From: NCEH01 sp043195125
GTDB taxonomy: Bacteria; Pseudomonadota; Alphaproteobacteria; Rhizobiales; Xanthobacteraceae
Assembly (NCBI RefSeq): GCF_043195125.1
Contig: NZ_JBAFWR010000003.1
Length of the DNA: 64,000 nt
Reading direction: 5' to 3' (one strand)
Part shown: one piece after another, positions 28,155 to 35,988 of the stretch
How positions within the stretch are numbered: the stretch's first letter is position 1
How the letters are laid out: each line of letters starts with the position of its first letter
Notes under the pieces: model-generated
Told to the model about the DNA's origin: nothing
Database searches by the model: none
The model's input: the letters and a program-made list of their open reading frames with translations, nothing else
Position numbers and translations under genes: made by a program

Positions 28155-29164
28155 TCGACCGGCGCTCCCTTCTCTCCCTGGGCCTGGGCGCGGGCGCGCT
28201 CGGCGCCATGGGCGCGCCCGCGCCCGCCTTCGCACAGGATCGCCCGTTCCGCATCCTGATGCTGACCTTTCGCGGCGATACGGACGTGGAGCGCGGCTTC
28301 CGCTATTTCTTCGACGCGGCCGGCGTGAAGGCGCAATTCCTGACCCGCGATGTGGAGCGCGACGCCACCCGCGTGAAGCCGATCCTCGCGGAGACACTGC
28401 CCACCTTCAAACCCGACCTGATCTACACCTATGGCACCCCCAACACGCTGGCGGTCGCCGGGCCTTATGACGCCCCCGCCGACGCGCCGTTCGTGCGCGA
28501 CATTCCGGTCGTGTTCGCCCTTGTTGCCGCCCCGGTCCAGGTGAAGATCGCGCCCTCCGTGGCCTCCTCCGGCCGCAACGTGACCGGCGCCGTGCACGTG
28601 GTGCCGACCGACGTGCAGATGCGCGCGATGCAGACCTACAAATCGTTCTCCAAGGTGGGCGTGATCTATTCCCCGAACGAGAGCAACTCCCTCGTCATCG
28701 TGAATGAGATGAAGGCGTTCTGCGACAGCGTGGGCGCGACCCTGGTGACCCAGCCGCTGACCATGCACGGCACGCGGCCCACCGGCGAGGGCGTGGAGCA
28801 GTTCGTGCGCAACATGCGCGCCCAGGGCGTGGACTGGCTGTATCTTCCCCCCGACACCTTCCTCGCCACCATCTTCAATCGCATCGCCCCGGTGGCGATC
28901 GACGTGGGGCTGCCCACGTTCGGTTCCACCGAATTCTTCCTGCGCGAAGGCGACGGGCTTGTCGGACTTGTCAGCCGGTATTATTCGGTAGGACAATTGG
29001 CGGCTTCGAAGGCGGTCGAAATCCTGGTGCAAAAGAAGGCGCCCAAGGATATTCCGATCGAAACGCTGAAGCGCTTCGCCTTGATCATCAATATGAATGT
29101 GGCGAAGAAGCTGGGCGTGTTCCCGCCCATTGTCATGCTGAACTATGCGGAAGTCCTCACATGA
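28151..29164 (+). CDS. Orphan ABC_sub_bind family periplasmic binding protein
   Basis: A 337-residue exported protein with an N-terminal twin-arginine-like signal (DRRSLLSLGLGAG, cleavage near AFAQD). The mature part matches the ABC_sub_bind family (PF04392): LIYTYGTPNTLAV, DIPVVFALVAAPVQ, RNVTGAVHVVPTD, KVGVIYSPNESNS, DWLYLPPDTFLA and the C-terminal LGVFPP. Family ligands are poorly known. It starts with GTG overlapping the stop of the sensor-MFS gene, and no ABC permease or ATPase is nearby. It may present a ligand to the sensor modules or to the MFS instead of serving an ABC importer. Confidence 0.88.
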   Translation: MIDRRSLLSLGLGAGALGAMGAPAPAFAQDRPFRILMLTFRGDTDVERGFRYFFDAAGVKAQFLTRDVERDATRVKPILAETLPTFKPDLIYTYGTPNTLAVAGPYDAPADAPFVRDIPVVFALVAAPVQVKIAPSVASSGRNVTGAVHVVPTDVQMRAMQTYKSFSKVGVIYSPNESNSLVIVNEMKAFCDSVGATLVTQPLTMHGTRPTGEGVEQFVRNMRAQGVDWLYLPPDTFLATIFNRIAPVAIDVGLPTFGSTEFFLREGDGLVGLVSRYYSVGQLAASKAVEILVQKKAPKDIPIETLKRFALIINMNVAKKLGVFPPIVMLNYAEVLT

Positions 29165-29844
29165 TGGCCGGTTTAACGGCAGCACGGCCCCTGGATGACA
29201 GCCTGACCTGGCGCGAACTGCGCCCGGAGGATCTGGACGAGGTGGAGACGCTGCATCGCCTGGCGGTCGGCCCGGTGGTGCGGCCCGATATCGTGAAGCC
29301 GGAATCCCGGTCCTATTTCGCCAGCATCCTCTCCGGCCGGGGACGGGTGATCGGCGCCTACGACGGCCGTCTCATCGCCTATGGCATCCTCCAGCACGAT
29401 CATTCGCCGGCGGACGATCCGCGGCGCGAACTGGGCCTGGCGCCGGGCACGCCGGTCGGCCGCCTCGCCGGCGCGTCGGTTGCGCCCGCCTTCCGGGGTC
29501 GTGGCCTCCAGCGCATCACCATCAGCGCCCGCGTTGCCATGGCACCGCCGGAGATGGCCCTCTTCTCCACCGCCGCCCCGGTGAATACGCCGAGCTGGGC
29601 GAGCCTGCTGGCGGAAGGGTTTCCGATCCACGGCATCGTGCGGCGCTACGGCGGCTATCTGCGCTACATGATGGTCCGCGACGGCGCCACCTATGACCCG
29701 GCGCATGCGGTCACGGTGGATCCGCTGAACCTGCCCCTTCAGGAAGAATTATTCGAGAAGGGGTGGCGCGGCTTTGCCCGTTCGCGGCTCGCCTCGGGCG
29801 CTCCGGGAATCCTGTTCGCCCCGCCTCAGCCGAGGATTGCGTGA
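29161..29844 (+). CDS. GNAT family acetyltransferase-like protein
   Basis: A 227-residue protein. The N-terminal half has the GNAT fold landmarks: TWRELRPEDLDEVETLH, ISGRG-like loop, YDGRLIAYGIL, and an acetyl-CoA binding motif A variant VAPAFRGRGLQRITIS (Q/RxxGxG/A type, RGRGLQ). The C-terminal part is less conserved (FPIHGIVRRYGGYLRYMMVRD). The substrate cannot be inferred. It overlaps the binding protein gene by four bases and precedes the RsbW-like kinase by 64 nt, so it belongs to the partner-switching operon, where it might modify a signal, a protein or the transported compound. Confidence 0.8.
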   Translation: MMAGLTAARPLDDSLTWRELRPEDLDEVETLHRLAVGPVVRPDIVKPESRSYFASILSGRGRVIGAYDGRLIAYGILQHDHSPADDPRRELGLAPGTPVGRLAGASVAPAFRGRGLQRITISARVAMAPPEMALFSTAAPVNTPSWASLLAEGFPIHGIVRRYGGYLRYMMVRDGATYDPAHAVTVDPLNLPLQEELFEKGWRGFARSRLASGAPGILFAPPQPRIA

Positions 29845-29908
29845 TGTCCTGGCCCGCTCAGCTGGCGCCACCTGTCCCCTCCCTCCAGGAGCCGCCTGCC
29901 GGCGAACC

Positions 29909-30361
29909 ATGAGCACGTCCCAGCCCCCACAGGCGCCGATTCGCGCATCGCTCACCATCGACGCTACAATCGATGCGATCGCGGACGCGACGGAGTGGCT
30001 CGGAACCATCGCGGAGGCGGAGGACTGGCCGGTCGCGCTGAAGTTCGGGCTCGAACTCAGTGTCGAGGAAGCGCTGGCCAATGTGGTGTCCTATGCCTTC
30101 GAGGGCGTGGACGCCCCGCCCATGATCCGGCTGGACGTGCTGGAGCTGGACGGCGATCGCATCGGCGTGCGGATCGTCGACAACGGCATCCCCTTCGACC
30201 CCACCGAAGTGGCCGAGCCCGAGGTGCCGGAGAGCGTCGAGGACGCCAAGATCGGCGGCCACGGCGTGCAGCTGATGCGGCACTTCCTGGAACACCTCAC
30301 CTACCAGCGCCACGGGAACGAGAACCATCTCACCCTGGTGACCAAACCGAAGACGGCCTGA
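29909..30361 (+). CDS. RsbW-like anti-sigma-type serine kinase (GHKL ATPase)
   Basis: A 150-residue HATPase_c protein of the RsbW/SpoIIAB type. The N box is LELSVEEALANVVSYAF, the G1-like box is IVDNGIPFDP, and the G2 region is GGHGVQLMRHFLEHLTYQRHGNENHLTLV. Such kinases phosphorylate a STAS antagonist and sequester a partner, classically a sigma factor. The STAS gene (32015) lies two genes downstream and the matching PP2C is in the divergent operon. No sigma factor is encoded here, so the sequestered output partner is unknown. The start at ATG 29909 lacks a strong SD. Confidence 0.9.
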   Translation: MSTSQPPQAPIRASLTIDATIDAIADATEWLGTIAEAEDWPVALKFGLELSVEEALANVVSYAFEGVDAPPMIRLDVLELDGDRIGVRIVDNGIPFDPTEVAEPEVPESVEDAKIGGHGVQLMRHFLEHLTYQRHGNENHLTLVTKPKTA

Positions 30362-30390
30362 CCCATGCCTGAATCCGGGGTGATTGCGCC

Positions 30391-32025
30391 ATGCTGATTC
30401 TTGCCGGGCTTCTGGCCGGCCTGGGCTTGCTGTTCATCGGCCTCAAGCTGATGAGCGTTCACCTGCAGCAGGCCATGGGCCGGCGCGTGCGCACCATGCT
30501 GAAGGCGGCGACGCGCTCGTCCTTCTCCGGCTTCTTCTGCGGCGCCTTCGCGGGCGCGGCGGCGCAATCCAGCAATGCGGTCACGCTGATCGCCGGCAAT
30601 CTGGTGCGCGGCGGCGTCTTCACCACGCGCGACGCGATCCCCGTGGTGGCGGGCGCGAACGTGGGCACCTCCGCTCTGGTGTTCATCGCCTCCATCGACA
30701 TGCGCCTGGCGGTGCTGTTCCTCATCGCGCTCGTCGGCATGACCTATCAGTTGCGTCTCGACCGGCGCCCGAACTGGCGCGACTGGATGGGCGTGACGCT
30801 CGGCCTCGCACTGCTGTTTCTGGGCCTGGATTTCATCAAATCGGCGCCCAAGGGCATCGACGTGGCCCAGGCGGCCGAGGCCTTTTCCAACGGGCTCACC
30901 CCGCTGCTTGGCCTCGCGCTCGGCTTCGTCGCGGCGGTGATCACGCAATCGGCCTCCACCGCTACCATCCTCGCGGTCGCGGCCACGAAGGCCCGGCTGC
31001 TCGGGCTGGAGGATGCCTTCTACCTGATCCTCGGCGCGAATTTCGGCTCGGGCATCGCCACGCTCGTCACAGCCGGCGGCCTCGTGGGCATCGGCAAGCA
31101 ATTGTGCTTCGTCCACATCTTGGTGAAGGGCGTCGGCTGCGTGATCGTGTTCGCCCTGTGGGAAGGTGCCAACCTGGCCGGCTGGGACAGCGCGGCGATC
31201 CTCACCAGCCTTGGCGGCGGCGAACCCTCCTTGTCCATCTCGCTGCTGTTCCTGGCCCTGCAGGTCAGCGGCGGCTTGCCCGTCACCGGGCTGCGCGGGC
31301 TGACGGAGAGGATCTCCGTCGCGCTCAGCCCAGCCTCGGTGGAGGATCGGGTGTCCCGCCCGCACTTCATCCATGACGCGGCCATCGGCGATCCGTCCAC
31401 CGCGCTCGATCTCGCGGCCCACGAGACAGACCGGCTGGTGAGCCTGCTGCCGGACCTGCTACCCGATCTCGACCAACGCTCCACCGGCGCCGCCAAGGAG
31501 CGGACCGTGCTGTGGCACGGCTCGACCGCCATCGTCGCGGCGACCGGCCAGTTCGTGGTGCGGGTGATCGAGCGCCGGGTCGGCCGGGAGGATCTCGACC
31601 TCGCGCTCCATCTCCAGGAACAGCTCGATCTGGTGAAATTCCTTCAGGACACGCTGCACGATTTTTCGCAGGTGGTGGAAGAGTTCAAGGATCTGCCGCC
31701 GCTCGCCTTCAACCTGTCGGAAGCGCTGCGCACCATCGTCCTGTCGCTCGTGGATGCCCGCGGCGGCTCGATCGAGGATTTCGACATCCTGATCGGCCTG
31801 ACCTCCGACCGCAGCGAGCTGCTGGATCGCATCCGCCGCGCGCTGGCCGGCTCCGCGCTCAATTCCGGGGAGGAGGCGCGCAAGCTGCTGCTCGCCACCA
31901 GCATGTTCGAGCGCGCGGTGTGGCTGGTGCGGCGACTCGCAGTGACGTTGCGCCCGGATGCGAATGACGATAAGCCCGCAACTGCACTTAACAAGGCGAA
32001 CCTGGAAGAGGCTCATGCAGATTGA
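30391..32025 (+). CDS. Na/Pi cotransporter family protein with PhoU-like C-terminal domain
   Basis: A 544-residue membrane protein. The N-terminal about 310 residues hold two Na/Pi cotransporter repeats, each with a QS-rich motif and a GAN motif (AAQSSNAVTLIAGN...VAGANVGTSA; TQSASTATILAVA...LGANFGSG). From about 330 onward the protein is soluble and helical in the manner of PhoU-containing family members (LAAHETDRLVSLLPDLL, LHLQEQLDLVKFLQDTLHDF). Family members import phosphate or a similar anion with sodium. Its last 11 nt overlap the STAS gene start, tying transport to the partner switch. Confidence 0.88.
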   Translation: MLILAGLLAGLGLLFIGLKLMSVHLQQAMGRRVRTMLKAATRSSFSGFFCGAFAGAAAQSSNAVTLIAGNLVRGGVFTTRDAIPVVAGANVGTSALVFIASIDMRLAVLFLIALVGMTYQLRLDRRPNWRDWMGVTLGLALLFLGLDFIKSAPKGIDVAQAAEAFSNGLTPLLGLALGFVAAVITQSASTATILAVAATKARLLGLEDAFYLILGANFGSGIATLVTAGGLVGIGKQLCFVHILVKGVGCVIVFALWEGANLAGWDSAAILTSLGGGEPSLSISLLFLALQVSGGLPVTGLRGLTERISVALSPASVEDRVSRPHFIHDAAIGDPSTALDLAAHETDRLVSLLPDLLPDLDQRSTGAAKERTVLWHGSTAIVAATGQFVVRVIERRVGREDLDLALHLQEQLDLVKFLQDTLHDFSQVVEEFKDLPPLAFNLSEALRTIVLSLVDARGGSIEDFDILIGLTSDRSELLDRIRRALAGSALNSGEEARKLLLATSMFERAVWLVRRLAVTLRPDANDDKPATALNKANLEEAHAD

Positions 32026-32317
32026 GCGCGAACAAGCCGGCGAAGACGTTCTGCTGAAGGTGGCCGGCCGTCTCGACACGCCGAACGCGAAGCCGTTCGA
32101 AGCAAGCCTGCTGGACGTGGTGAACACCACCAACGGCGGCATCGTGGTTGACCTTGCGGGCGTGGTCTATGTCTCGTCCTCGGGCCTGCGCGCCCTTCTC
32201 GTGGCGGGCAAGGCCATGCGCACCGCGAAGCGCAAGCTTTCGCTCAAGTCGCTTCAGCCGCAGATCCGCGAAGTGTTCGACATCTCCGGCTTCTCGACCC
32301 TGTTCGAGATCAGCTGA
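32015..32317 (+). CDS. STAS domain anti-sigma factor antagonist (RsbV-like)
   Basis: A 100-residue single-domain STAS protein: DVLLKVAGRLDTPNAKPFE, GIVVDLAGVVYVSSSGLRALLVAGKAM, and LSLKSLQPQIREVFDISGF. The serine in VSSSGLR aligns with the phosphorylated Ser of RsbV/SpoIIAA. It is expected to be phosphorylated by the RsbW-like kinase at 29909 and dephosphorylated by the membrane PP2C at 21716. It overlaps the Na/Pi gene by 11 nt and closes the operon. Confidence 0.92.
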   Translation: MQIEREQAGEDVLLKVAGRLDTPNAKPFEASLLDVVNTTNGGIVVDLAGVVYVSSSGLRALLVAGKAMRTAKRKLSLKSLQPQIREVFDISGFSTLFEIS

Positions 32318-32434
32318 CCGGACCCGGCGGCCCCAGGCCGCCGCCCGCATGATCAGCGCCCCGACCGACTTGCGGCGCAAGACGGCCGTGCGCATGCCGG
32401 CCGCCCCGCGGCATAGCCGCCTCAGTACGGCTCC

Positions 32435-32941
32435 TCAGTGCGGCTCCTCGTGGCTGCTGAGCCGGTCGGACAAGGCGAGCACCAGGCTCGAGAGCACGAA
32501 CACCGCGTGGATGATGACCAGCCACATCAGCCAGGTGGTGTCGGCGCCCTTGTCCAAATTCATGAACGCCTTGAGCAGCGCGATGGCGGAAATCGCCACG
32601 ATCGACGCGAGCAGCTTCTGCTTGAGGCCGCTGAAATCCACCCGCGTCATCCATTCCGGCCAGTCGGGATGGCCGTTGGGATCGATCTTCGAGACGAAAT
32701 TCTCATAGCCCGAGAAGATCACGATCAACACCAGATTGCCGGTGAAGGTGAGGTCCACCAGGGTCAGGATGCCGAGGATGGTGTCGGACTCGGTGGCGTC
32801 CAGCGCGTGCGTCACGAAATGCAGCAGCTCGTGGCCGAACTTGAACAGCAGAACCAGCAGCGCGATGACGAGGCCGATGTAGAAAGGCGCCATCAGCCAG
32901 CGGCTGCGGAAGAGTATGCCCTCGATGCCCCGTTCCAGCAT
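32435..32941 (-). CDS. UPF0114/YqhA family inner-membrane protein
   Basis: About 168 residues with four hydrophobic segments; start at ATG 32941 (MLERGIEGILFRSRWLMAPFYIGL), the conserved beginning of the TIGR00645/UPF0114 family. FTGNLVLIVIFSGYENFVSKID and PEWMTRVDFSGLKQKLLAS are further family hallmarks. The function is unknown. It converges on the STAS gene and is about 105 nt downstream of the hydroxyisobutyrate dehydrogenase-like gene on the same strand. Confidence 0.9.
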   Translation of the reverse strand: MLERGIEGILFRSRWLMAPFYIGLVIALLVLLFKFGHELLHFVTHALDATESDTILGILTLVDLTFTGNLVLIVIFSGYENFVSKIDPNGHPDWPEWMTRVDFSGLKQKLLASIVAISAIALLKAFMNLDKGADTTWLMWLVIIHAVFVLSSLVLALSDRLSSHEEPH

Positions 32942-33046
32942 GGCCGCCCTCGTCGGTCTGTGCGTCGCAGCATGCCTCGCATGCAACGGCGGCGAGGGCA
33001 AGCCTGCCGGAAGATCCAGCCGCGCCGAGCCGCCGGGCCGCCGCGC

Positions 33047-33925
33047 TCAGCCGCGGCGGGACGTCATGGCCCGATAGGCTTCGATCACCTGGCTGTCGTC
33101 GGCCCGGCCGAGGCCCTGGGCGGAGGCGGCCAGGAACAATTGCTGGGCGAGCGCGGCGAGGGGCGTCGGCGCCTTCGCGCCACGGCCGGCCTCCAGCACG
33201 ATGCCGAGGTCCTTCACGAAGATGTCCACGGCGCTCGTGACCTTGCCGTCGTCGGCCGCCATGCGGGGCCCGCGATTGTTGAGCATCCAGCTCGCCGCCG
33301 CGCTCTCGCCGAAGATCTCCAGCAATTGCGACAGATCCAGCCCCGCCCGCTCGGCCAGCGACAGCGCCTCGGCGGCGGTGGCGATATGCACGCCGCACAG
33401 AAGCTGGTTGATGGTCTTCACCATCGCCCCCTGCCCCGGCGCATTGCCGACGCGGAACAGCCGGCTGCCCATGGTGCGCAGCACGCCTTCGGTGCGGGCA
33501 TAGAGCGGATCGGGCGCGCTGGCCATCACGGTCAGGGCGGCATTCTGAGCGCCGATGACGCCGCCGGACACCGGCGCATCCACAAGGCCGCGCTGCGACA
33601 GGGCAAGGCGCGCCGCCATGGCTTCCACGCGCGGCGGGGAACAGGTGGAGCACAGGATCACCGCCCCGTCCGCCGCCAGCGCGTCCGCCGCGCCGGCCTC
33701 GAACAGCACCTGCTCGGCCTGGTCGGCATTCACCACCATGAGCACCAGCAGGTCCGCGCCCTGCGCCGCATCGGCCGGAGAGGCGGCCGCGCGGCCGCCG
33801 CCGGCGGCGAAGGTGGAAAGCGACGCCGTGTTCAGATCGAAGCCGGCCACCTCGTGCCCGGCCGCAACAAGATGCTGCGCCATGGGCAGCCCCATGGCGC
33901 CCAGCCCGACAAATCCGATCCGCAT
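33047..33925 (-). CDS. NAD(P)-dependent beta-hydroxyacid dehydrogenase (HIBADH/GlxR-like)
   Basis: A 292-residue enzyme: N-terminal Rossmann motif IGFVGLGAMGLPMAQHL, substrate-binding DAPVSGGVIGAQNAALTVM, and catalytic-region motif GQGAMVKTINQLLCGVH containing the conserved Lys. This fits the 3-hydroxyisobutyrate / tartronate semialdehyde reductase / L-threonate dehydrogenase family. It starts 4 nt after the permease gene's stop in the ABC operon, so it likely acts on a product of the imported substrate. The exact substrate is not readable from sequence. Confidence 0.88.
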   Translation of the reverse strand: MRIGFVGLGAMGLPMAQHLVAAGHEVAGFDLNTASLSTFAAGGGRAAASPADAAQGADLLVLMVVNADQAEQVLFEAGAADALAADGAVILCSTCSPPRVEAMAARLALSQRGLVDAPVSGGVIGAQNAALTVMASAPDPLYARTEGVLRTMGSRLFRVGNAPGQGAMVKTINQLLCGVHIATAAEALSLAERAGLDLSQLLEIFGESAAASWMLNNRGPRMAADDGKVTSAVDIFVKDLGIVLEAGRGAKAPTPLAALAQQLFLAASAQGLGRADDSQVIEAYRAMTSRRG

Positions 33926-33929
33926 GGTC

Positions 33930-34811
33930 TTATTCCTTCACCGCGCCGGTCATGGACGAGACGTAATAGTCCACGAAGAACGAATAGAGGATCACCACCG
34001 GCAGTGAGCCGATGAGCGCGCCCGCCATCAGCGCCCCCCATTCGTAGACGTCCGAGCGCACCAGCTCCGTCAGCACGCCCACCGGCACCGTCTTGTTCTC
34101 CGAAGACTGGATGAAGGTGAGGGCATAGATGAATTCGTTCCACGACAAGGTGAAGGAGAAGATGCCCGCCGAGATCAGACCCGGCACCGAGAGCGGCAGC
34201 AGAACCTTGGTGAGGATCTGCCAGCGCGAGGCGCCATCCATCAGCGCGCATTCTTCCAGCTCGTACGGGATGGAGCGGAAATAGCCCATCAGCAGCCAGG
34301 TGGAGAACGGGATCAGGAAGGTCGGATAGGTGAGGATCAGCGCCAGCTTGCTGTCATAGATGCCGAGGTGGAATACCATCAGCGCCAGCGGGATGAACAG
34401 GATGGACGGCGGCACCAGATAGGCCATGAAGATGCCGAGCCCGACCCAGCGCGAGCCGTGGAAGCGCATGCGCTCGATGGCATAGGCGGCGAACACCGAG
34501 GCCACCAGCGAGATCGCGGTCGCGCACACCGACACCAGGATCGTGTTCCAGAGCCAGCCGGGATAGGAGGTCTCGAACAGCAGATATTTGATGTGCTCGA
34601 GCGTCGGCTCCCACACCCAGAGCGGGGAATAATTGTTGTAGTCGGTGAGCTGCCAGTTCGGCTTGATGGCGGTCAGCGCCATCCAATAGAACGGGAACAG
34701 CAGCACGAACACGAACACCAGCAACGGCAGAATCACCGTGATGAGGCGCTTCGGCAGGCTGTCGAGATAGCTCATGCCGGTGGAATTGTCGGTGACGCCT
34801 TGATCGGTCAT
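33930..34811 (-). CDS. Carbohydrate ABC transporter permease (MalG-type)
   Basis: About 293 residues with six predicted membrane helices and the binding-protein-dependent transport EAA motif (YELEECALMDGASRWQILTKVLLPLSVPGL). Start at ATG 34811, eight bases after GGAG; a GTG at 34820 is an alternative. It is the second permease of a CUT1-type importer (ATPase, binding protein, permease, permease) transcribed leftward. Substrate likely a sugar, polyol or related compound. Confidence 0.92.
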   Translation of the reverse strand: MTDQGVTDNSTGMSYLDSLPKRLITVILPLLVFVFVLLFPFYWMALTAIKPNWQLTDYNNYSPLWVWEPTLEHIKYLLFETSYPGWLWNTILVSVCATAISLVASVFAAYAIERMRFHGSRWVGLGIFMAYLVPPSILFIPLALMVFHLGIYDSKLALILTYPTFLIPFSTWLLMGYFRSIPYELEECALMDGASRWQILTKVLLPLSVPGLISAGIFSFTLSWNEFIYALTFIQSSENKTVPVGVLTELVRSDVYEWGALMAGALIGSLPVVILYSFFVDYYVSSMTGAVKE

Positions 34812-34863
34812 GGCCGGCACTCCGCGCGGGCAGGAAGAAAGGGGACGGGGCGGGTCATGATCA

Positions 34864-35811
34864 TCAATCCCCCCCGCCCTGCTGCCACTTGCGGCGCTGC
34901 AATCCGAAGAAGCTGAACAGGATGGCCGAGAGCAGGAACGGGATCATCGCCACCGCGATGGCCGCGCCCTCGCCCAATTGTCCGCCGGGAATTGCCCGCT
35001 GGAAGGAGAGCGTCGCCATCAGATGGGTCGCGTTCAGCGGGCCACCGCGGGTGAGCACATAGATCAGCTGGAAATCGGTGAAGGTGAACAGCACCGAGAA
35101 GGTCATCACCACGGCGATGATCGGCGAGAGCATGGGCAGCGTGATGTAGCGGAAGCGCTGCCAGCCGCTCGCCCCATCCAGCGTCGCCGCCTCGTGCAGG
35201 GAGGCGGGAATGGTCTGCAGGCCGGCGAGCAGCGAGATCGCGACGAAGGGAATGCCGCGCCACACATTGGCGGCGATCACCGACATGCGGGCATTGGTGG
35301 AATCGCCGAGGAAATTGATGTTGGTGGAGATCAGCCCCATCTTCATCAGCGCCCAGGAGATGACCGAGAATTGCGCGTCGAAGATCCACCAGAAGGCGAT
35401 CGCCGAGAGCACGGTCGGCACCACCCAAGGCAGCAGCACGATGGCGCGGAAGAAGCTCTTGAACGGCAGGTTCTCGTTCAGCAGAAGGGCGAGCCACAGG
35501 CCGAGCGCGAACTTCAGGACCGAGGCGCCGATGGTATAGATCAGGGTGTTGAAGACGGCGAGCCAGAAGATGCTGTCGCCCCAGAGGGATTCGTAATTCT
35601 CCAGGCCGATGAACACGCCGTCCCGGCCGATGCGCGTATCGGTGAAGCCGAGCCAGACGCCGAGGCCGAGCGGATAGGTGAGGAAGAAAATCAGAAACAC
35701 CGCGGCCGGCAGCAGGAAGATCAGGCCGAGCACGTGCCGGCCCTGGCCTATGCCTGCCCACCATGATCGCAGATTGAATCCGGGCGCGGCCCGCGCCGTC
35801 ACTTCAGTCAT
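34864..35811 (-). CDS. Sugar ABC transporter permease (MalF-type)
   Basis: About 315 residues; ATG 35811 is preceded by GGGAGAG. It has six to seven membrane helices and the EAA loop SLHEAATLDGASGWQRFRYITLPMLSPII, which contacts the ATPase. It pairs with the adjacent MalG-type permease to form the channel of a CUT1-class importer. A GC-rich palindrome lies in the gap upstream, before the binding-protein gene. Confidence 0.92.
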   Translation of the reverse strand: MTEVTARAAPGFNLRSWWAGIGQGRHVLGLIFLLPAAVFLIFFLTYPLGLGVWLGFTDTRIGRDGVFIGLENYESLWGDSIFWLAVFNTLIYTIGASVLKFALGLWLALLLNENLPFKSFFRAIVLLPWVVPTVLSAIAFWWIFDAQFSVISWALMKMGLISTNINFLGDSTNARMSVIAANVWRGIPFVAISLLAGLQTIPASLHEAATLDGASGWQRFRYITLPMLSPIIAVVMTFSVLFTFTDFQLIYVLTRGGPLNATHLMATLSFQRAIPGGQLGEGAAIAVAMIPFLLSAILFSFFGLQRRKWQQGGGD

Positions 35812-35866
35812 GAACTCACTCTCCCTGAACCCGCAAAGGCACGTGTGGGCTGGCCCTGAAAAACGC

Positions 35867-35888
35867 TCCCCCGCGTGCGGGGGAGGAG
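35867..35888. repeat. GC-rich intergenic palindrome
   Basis: The stretch CTCCCCC-GCGTG-CGGGGGAG forms a hairpin between the binding-protein and permease genes. Its arms resemble the ends of the larger inverted-repeat element between gltB and gltD, so it may be a solo arm of that family. It could also attenuate readthrough or stabilise the upstream mRNA. Confidence 0.4.
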
Positions 35889-35988
35889 AGGAAAGGACCG
35901 GATCCAGGCGGCGCGGAAGGCCCTGCCGGTTGGTCGGCGCCGCCGGCCCGCACCGGGCCGGCGGCACGCGGCGATCAACTCAGCCCGA

